A DNA stretch of 64,000 nucleotides from an uncultured Burkholderiales bacterium (lineage in GTDB: Bacteria > Pseudomonadota > Gammaproteobacteria > Burkholderiales > Burkholderiaceae_A): the NCBI GenBank assembly GCA_937864175.1, contig CALMJH010000012.1, forward strand, positions 1 to 64,000, in the 5' to 3' direction. Shown in pieces: positions 58,592 through 64,000 of the stretch (within the stretch, counting starts at the first letter, position 1; each line of letters opens with the position of its first letter). Position numbers and translations under genes: made by a program. The notes under the pieces are model-generated. The model ran no database searches and was not told the DNA's origin. It saw only the letters and a list, made by a program, of their open reading frames with translations.

Positions 58592-59376
58592 ATCCCCTGC
58601 AGCGCATCTCGGGTCTGGGCGCCAACACCCTTGCCTTTGTCGAAAACCTTGGCGGCTTTGCACGGCTGACGGTGGGCCTTCTGGCCAGGCTGGCCAGCAT
58701 TCTTCGGCGCCCCAACCTCATTGCTGGCCAGATACATTTTCTTGGCAACCACTCCCTGGCCATCATCGTTGTCTCCGGACTCTTCGTGGGCCTGGTGCTG
58801 GGCCTGCAGGGCTACTACACCCTTCGCCGGTATGGCTCCGAAGAGGCTCTGGGCCTTCTGGTTGCACTCTCTCTGGTTCGCGAATTGGGCCCTGTCGTCT
58901 CTGCCTTGCTCTTTGCCGGCCGGGCCGGCACCGCGCTCACCGCCGAGATTGGCCTGATGAAGGCCGGCGAGCAGCTTGCCGCCCTTGAGGCCATGGCTGT
59001 GGACCCTGTGGCCAGAATCCTGGGCCCCCGGTTTGTGGGTGGCCTGGTCACCATGCCGCTGCTGGCCGCGCTTTTCTCGGCTGTTGGGGTCCTCGGAGGG
59101 TGGCTCATCGGAGTCGGGCTCATCGGGGTCGACGCCGGCGCCTTCTGGTCGCAGATGACCGAGGGCGTTGATTTTGTCGACGACATTGTCAACGGCATCA
59201 TCAAGAGCCTGGTCTTTGGCTTCACCGTCACCATGGTGGCGCTCTTCATGGGCTACCGGGCCCGCCCCACGCCAGAGGGAGTGGCCAGGGCTACGACCAT
59301 GACGGTGGTGGCCGGGTCCTTGGCTGTTCTTGGGCTTGATTTCATGCTCACCGCTTTTATGTTCGGTGCGCTCTGA
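58588..59376 (+). CDS. mlaE: Phospholipid-transport permease MlaE
   Basis: Permease of the Mla system, 262 residues, GTG start in a 4-bp overlap with mlaF. Family marks are GNHSLAIIVVSGLFVGLVLGLQGYYTL, RELGPVVSALLFAGRAGTALTAEIGLMKAGEQLAALEAM and VDFVDDIVNGIIKSLVFGF. About five to six membrane helices are visible. Confidence 0.96.
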   Translation: MNPLQRISGLGANTLAFVENLGGFARLTVGLLARLASILRRPNLIAGQIHFLGNHSLAIIVVSGLFVGLVLGLQGYYTLRRYGSEEALGLLVALSLVRELGPVVSALLFAGRAGTALTAEIGLMKAGEQLAALEAMAVDPVARILGPRFVGGLVTMPLLAALFSAVGVLGGWLIGVGLIGVDAGAFWSQMTEGVDFVDDIVNGIIKSLVFGFTVTMVALFMGYRARPTPEGVARATTMTVVAGSLAVLGLDFMLTAFMFGAL

Positions 59377-59402
59377 CAGGCTCGCTCTGATAGGCTATTG
59401 GC

Positions 59403-59888
59403 ATGCAACGCACCATAAACCTGCTGGTTGGACTTTTCGTGCTGCTGGGCCTGCTGGCCTTGCTGTTTTTGTCGCTGAAAGTCAGCAACCTCACCACCAT
59501 GGGATCGGGTCCCACCTACACCGTCTTGGCCAACTTCGACGACATTGGTGGACTCAAACCCCGGGCGGCCGTTCGCAGTGCCGGGGTGGTGGTCGGTCGC
59601 GTTGGTCAGATTGGATTTGACGACCAGCGCTACCAGGCGGTGGTCACCCTTGAACTCAACCAAGGCGTTAAGTTTCCCAAGGACAGCTCGGCCCAGATTC
59701 TCACGGCGGGACTCCTGGGCGAAAAATACATCGGCATTCTGCCGGGCGCAGAATCCGAGCCCCTAAAAGACCAAGACCGCATCAAGCTGACTCAGTCGGC
59801 GGTGGTCCTCGAAAACATCATCTCCCAGTTCTTGTATAGCCGTGATTCCGGTGGCGCCAGTCAGGCGGCCGACGGGGGCATCAAGTGA
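59403..59888 (+). CDS. mlaD: Phospholipid-transport substrate-binding protein MlaD
   Basis: MCE-domain protein of 161 residues, anchored by an N-terminal helix (LLVGLFVLLGLLALLFLSLKV). The MCE domain reads YTVLANFDDIGGLKPRAAVRSAGVVVGRV and LTAGLLGEKYIGILPGAE. It forms a hexameric ring above MlaE in the family. The stop overlaps mlaA as GTGA. Confidence 0.95.
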   Translation: MQRTINLLVGLFVLLGLLALLFLSLKVSNLTTMGSGPTYTVLANFDDIGGLKPRAAVRSAGVVVGRVGQIGFDDQRYQAVVTLELNQGVKFPKDSSAQILTAGLLGEKYIGILPGAESEPLKDQDRIKLTQSAVVLENIISQFLYSRDSGGASQAADGGIK

Positions 59889-60646
59889 CCACCCTCCTGG
59901 CGTGGACTCGTCGGCTCTCGGCCGGGCTGGGGCTGGCCTTGTTGGCCGGCTGCGCCAGCCTGCCGGCTGGACATCAGGGCGACCCCCGGGATCCCTGGGA
60001 GCGGTACAACCGGGCCGTCTTTGAGTTCAACACCCAGGTCGACGAGGCCGTGATTAAACCGGTGGCCCAAGGCTATAAAAACTACGTGCCCGAGCCGGTT
60101 CGCACCGCCTTTGGCAACTTTTTTAGCAACCTGGGCGACATCGTCAACACACTGCACCACCTGCTGCAGGGCGAACCCTCCAAGGCTGGCAACGCCGCCA
60201 CTCGAGTGGTTATCAACACCACCATCGGCGTCTTGGGCCTGGGCGACCCGGCTGGCAGCATGGGCTATGCCAAGACCAACGAAGATTTTGGTCAGACCTT
60301 TGGCCGTTGGGGATCAGAGCCTGGCCCCTACTTCGTCTTGCCGCTTCTTGGTCCCAGCACGGTTCGCGACACGGTGGGCCGGGTCGCGGACTTCACCACC
60401 GACCCCTTCCAGCAGATCTTCACGGTGGGGAGCACCACCGAGTGGTCTCTGCGTGCAACCCGAATTGTCGATGCCAGGGCCGGGCTGCTGGACATGGAGT
60501 CCACGCTCGATGCCCTCTCGTTCGACCGCTACCTGAGTGTCCGTGATGCCTACCTGGCCAGACGGGCCCAGCAGGTCAACGATGGACGTTTACCGGCCCC
60601 TCAGCAGTCCTCAGCAGCCCCGGCCCAGTTCACCCAACGGTGGTAA
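59885..60646 (+). CDS. mlaA: Outer-membrane lipoprotein MlaA (VacJ)
   Basis: Removes misplaced phospholipids from the outer leaflet of the outer membrane. The product is 253 residues with a type II signal peptide and lipobox LLAGC (Cys at residue 23). Family blocks are DPWERYNRAVFEFNTQVDEAVIKPVAQGYK and FGQTFGRWGSEPGPYFVLPLLGPSTVRDTVG. In E. coli mlaA is unlinked from mlaFEDCB; its presence within this operon is common in betaproteobacteria. Confidence 0.95.
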   Translation: MTTLLAWTRRLSAGLGLALLAGCASLPAGHQGDPRDPWERYNRAVFEFNTQVDEAVIKPVAQGYKNYVPEPVRTAFGNFFSNLGDIVNTLHHLLQGEPSKAGNAATRVVINTTIGVLGLGDPAGSMGYAKTNEDFGQTFGRWGSEPGPYFVLPLLGPSTVRDTVGRVADFTTDPFQQIFTVGSTTEWSLRATRIVDARAGLLDMESTLDALSFDRYLSVRDAYLARRAQQVNDGRLPAPQQSSAAPAQFTQRW

Positions 60647-60648
60647 CC

Positions 60649-61347
60649 ATGACCATGTACCAAGCCCCTCAGCCTAGCCAGTCGATGTCGGTCTCCAGCC
60701 GACTGCGACGGCAGCTGACCAGTCTTGGCCTGGTGATGGGCGCAGCCCTGTTCGTCCTGCCGGGACAGGTCCTGGCTCAGGCCGTCACCGATCCGGATGC
60801 CCTCATCAAGTCGGTTACCCAGGACATCCTGGACACCATTCGCAAAGACCGCAGCCTGCAGGCCGGCGACCTCACCAGGCTCAACACCCTGGTCGACCAG
60901 CGCGTCATGCCCGTGGTCAATTTCTCGCGCATGACGGCTCTAACAGTTGGGGTTCACTGGCGTCGCGCGACCCCTGAGCAACAAGACAAGCTGATGACCG
61001 CCTTCCGCGAACTGCTTCTGCTCACCTATGCGGACGCCCTCAAGCAAGTTCAGGACACCACCGTTCAGGTTCGGCCCGCCCGATACGCCCCAGAGGACAC
61101 CGATGTCATCGTGCGCACCTTTGTGGTCCGCACAGGCAAAGAGCCCATTCAACTCGACTACCGGCTTGAGAAGTCGGGCAGTGGTTGGAAGATCTACGAC
61201 TTCAACGTTCTTGGCCTCTGGCTGGTCGACCACTACCGCAGCCAGTTCGGTCAGCTGGCCAGTGCGCGGGGAATCGACGGCCTGATTGCAGCCCTCAACG
61301 CCAAGAACCAGTCCCTGCGCAAGCTCGCTGCGAAGTCGGGCTCCTAG
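60649..61347 (+). CDS. mlaC: Periplasmic phospholipid carrier MlaC
   Basis: Soluble carrier that shuttles phospholipids between MlaA and MlaD. From ATG 60649 the product is 232 residues with a signal peptide (TSLGLVMGAALFVLPGQVLAQA) and the Tol_Tol_Ttg2 fold: VMPVVNFSRMTALTVGVHWRRATPEQQDKLMTAFRELLLLTYADAL and WKIYDFNVLGLWLVDHYRSQF. The ORF-track GTG start overlaps the mlaA stop; ATG 60649 is cleaner. Confidence 0.94.
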   Translation: MTMYQAPQPSQSMSVSSRLRRQLTSLGLVMGAALFVLPGQVLAQAVTDPDALIKSVTQDILDTIRKDRSLQAGDLTRLNTLVDQRVMPVVNFSRMTALTVGVHWRRATPEQQDKLMTAFRELLLLTYADALKQVQDTTVQVRPARYAPEDTDVIVRTFVVRTGKEPIQLDYRLEKSGSGWKIYDFNVLGLWLVDHYRSQFGQLASARGIDGLIAALNAKNQSLRKLAAKSGS

Positions 61348-61356
61348 TCCGCCGCC

Positions 61357-61647
61357 ATGACCCCTCTCCAGCTCTCGGGGCCGCTCACGCGAGACCAGGC
61401 ACCCAGCGTGCTGCAGACCCTTCGTCAAGCACTCCAAGAACAACTCGCCCAGGCAACCGGGCCCGACCCATTGGTGGTCCATCTGCAGGGCCTCAACGAG
61501 GTGGACACCTCGGCGCTGGCGGTCTTGTTAGACCTGCAGCGCATGGCCGCCGCCCGGGGCCGTTCACTGCGCTTTGCCCAGACGCCTTCGGCCCTGCTGG
61601 CCTTAGCCCGGCTCTCGTCGGTCGAGACCCTGCTCGATTTCCAATGA
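61357..61647 (+). CDS. mlaB: STAS-domain protein MlaB
   Basis: Small cytoplasmic STAS protein (96 residues) that binds MlaF and is needed for Mla activity. The STAS core reads LVVHLQGLNEVDTSALAVLLDLQRMAAARG; the serine and threonine of the VDTSALAVL loop fit the usual site. It overlaps the next ABC ATPase gene as ATGA. Confidence 0.92.
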   Translation: MTPLQLSGPLTRDQAPSVLQTLRQALQEQLAQATGPDPLVVHLQGLNEVDTSALAVLLDLQRMAAARGRSLRFAQTPSALLALARLSSVETLLDFQ

Positions 61648-62372
61648 CACCTGCGGTTCTCTTCCAGGGCGTAAGCAAGACCTACGGCTCTGGCGCCAAG
61701 TCTTTCACGGCGCTCACCGAGGTCAATCTCCAGATCCAACAAGGCGAGTTCTTTGCGTTGCTCGGCCCCAACGGCGCGGGCAAGACCACCCTAATCGGCA
61801 TACTCTCGGGCCTGGTTCGGCCCACTCAGGGCCTGGCAAAAGTCATGGGCTTTGATGTCCAGACCCAGGGCTCTGCAGCCCGACGGGCCCTGGGTGTCGT
61901 GCCTCAGGAATTGGTCTTTGACCCCTTTTTTACCGTCCGCGAGACCCTACGTATCCAGTCAGGCTTCTTTGGCCTTGCCCGCAACGACGACTGGATTGAC
62001 GAGTGCCTGACTGCACTGGGCCTTCTGGACAAGGCCAATGCCAACATGCGGGCGTTGTCTGGCGGAATGAAGCGACGGGTGCTGGTGGCCCAGGCCCTTG
62101 TCCACCGCCCGCCGGTCATTGTCTTGGATGAGCCCACGGCCGGTGTAGACATCGAACTCCGAGAAAGCCTCTGGCGGTTTATTCAAAAACTCAACACCCA
62201 GGGCCACACCATTGTGCTGACCACCCACTACCTAGAAGAGGCCGAGCAGCTCTGCAGCCAGGTGGGTTTTCTCAAAAAGGGCCGTCTGGTCTCGGTCGAG
62301 CAGACCCAGTCCTTACTGGCCAGTTCAAGCCTTGAGCAGGCCTTTCGGCGCATTCTGGCCGATGCCGCCTAA
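61644..62372 (+). CDS. ABC transporter ATP-binding protein (YadG-like), without adjacent permease
   Basis: A 242-residue ABC ATPase of the ABC-2/YadG type. Walker A is [14 protein letters not shown], signature LSGGMKRRVLVAQAL, Walker B VIVLDEPTAGVDIELRE, switch His in VLTTHYLEEAEQL. It starts in a 4-bp overlap with mlaB. In related genomes the cognate ABC-2 permease (YadH-like) follows, but here bolA begins 10 bp after the stop. The permease must be elsewhere, or the ATPase serves another transporter. Confidence 0.9.
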   Translation: MTPAVLFQGVSKTYGSGAKSFTALTEVNLQIQQGEFFALLGPNGAGKTTLIGILSGLVRPTQGLAKVMGFDVQTQGSAARRALGVVPQELVFDPFFTVRETLRIQSGFFGLARNDDWIDECLTALGLLDKANANMRALSGGMKRRVLVAQALVHRPPVIVLDEPTAGVDIELRESLWRFIQKLNTQGHTIVLTTHYLEEAEQLCSQVGFLKKGRLVSVEQTQSLLASSSLEQAFRRILADAA

Positions 62373-62381
62373 AATAGCGGC

Positions 62382-64000
<1,619 letters not shown>

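Overview
The window is chromosomal housekeeping DNA from a GC-rich betaproteobacterium, most likely Burkholderiales. Support comes from gene-order blocks typical of that order (metK / two LpxL-type acyltransferases / dapF / DUF484 / xerC; ispE / tRNA-Gln / prs / rplY / pth / ychF; rpoN / hpf / ptsN / hprK / rapZ; mlaFEDACB / bolA / murA / hisG), an SAH riboswitch before ahcY, a CIRCE operator before rpoH, and a cysteine-poor DksA. I cannot name a genus. Coding density is very high: there is no gene-free stretch over 300 bases, many genes overlap by 4 bases (ATGA, GTGA or TTGA), and I see only one classical intrinsic terminator. No transposase, prophage, CRISPR array or rRNA gene was found.

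Layout. 1-4.3 kb: cca (cut by the window edge), an SDR protein and a lytic transglycosylase on the minus strand, then 5-formyl-THF cyclo-ligase on plus. 4.3-8.1 kb: the methyl cycle (metF, ahcY, metK, all minus) with an SAH riboswitch before ahcY and a structured leader before metK. 8.1-16.2 kb: lipid A acyltransferases, dapF, DUF484, xerC, a CobW GTPase, dksA, argB, a HAD nucleotidase and slmA. 16.2-19.2 kb: ThiF/MoeB-type protein, ctpA, gpmA (minus). 19.2-21.7 kb: rhodanese, grxC, secB, gpsA. 21.7-23.7 kb: trmL and comF (minus), then a shortened BioC-like protein. 23.7-31.4 kb: the aa3-type cytochrome c oxidase locus (DUF2244, coxB, ctaD, a 37-residue peptide, ctaG, DUF2970, ctaE, SURF1, an SCO-like protein, ctaB). 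31.4-35.7 kb: rpoH with CIRCE, a PLP amino-acid decarboxylase, ftsY. 35.7-39.9 kb: two M16 proteases, rsmD, coaD, ferredoxin. 39.9-46.1 kb: a long minus-strand run from a TPR protein to ychF with tRNA-Gln inside. 46.1-48.1 kb: mutM, mutY. 48.0-55.7 kb: rapZ back to kdsD on minus, joining nitrogen-PTS regulation, sigma-54, LPS transport and Kdo synthesis. 55.7-64 kb: a KefB-like antiporter, the Mla lipid-transport operon, an ABC ATPase, bolA, murA and the start of hisG.

Functionally the window is dominated by envelope biogenesis (LpxL pair, Lpt, Kdo, Mla, LolB, MurA, slt), one-carbon/SAM metabolism under apparent RNA control, and terminal-oxidase assembly. No wholly new system stands out. The items most worth follow-up are the structured metK leader, the CIRCE-rpoH arrangement, the shortened BioC-like protein, the absence of a heme A synthase gene from an otherwise full aa3 oxidase locus, and an ABC ATPase that lacks its usual permease neighbour.
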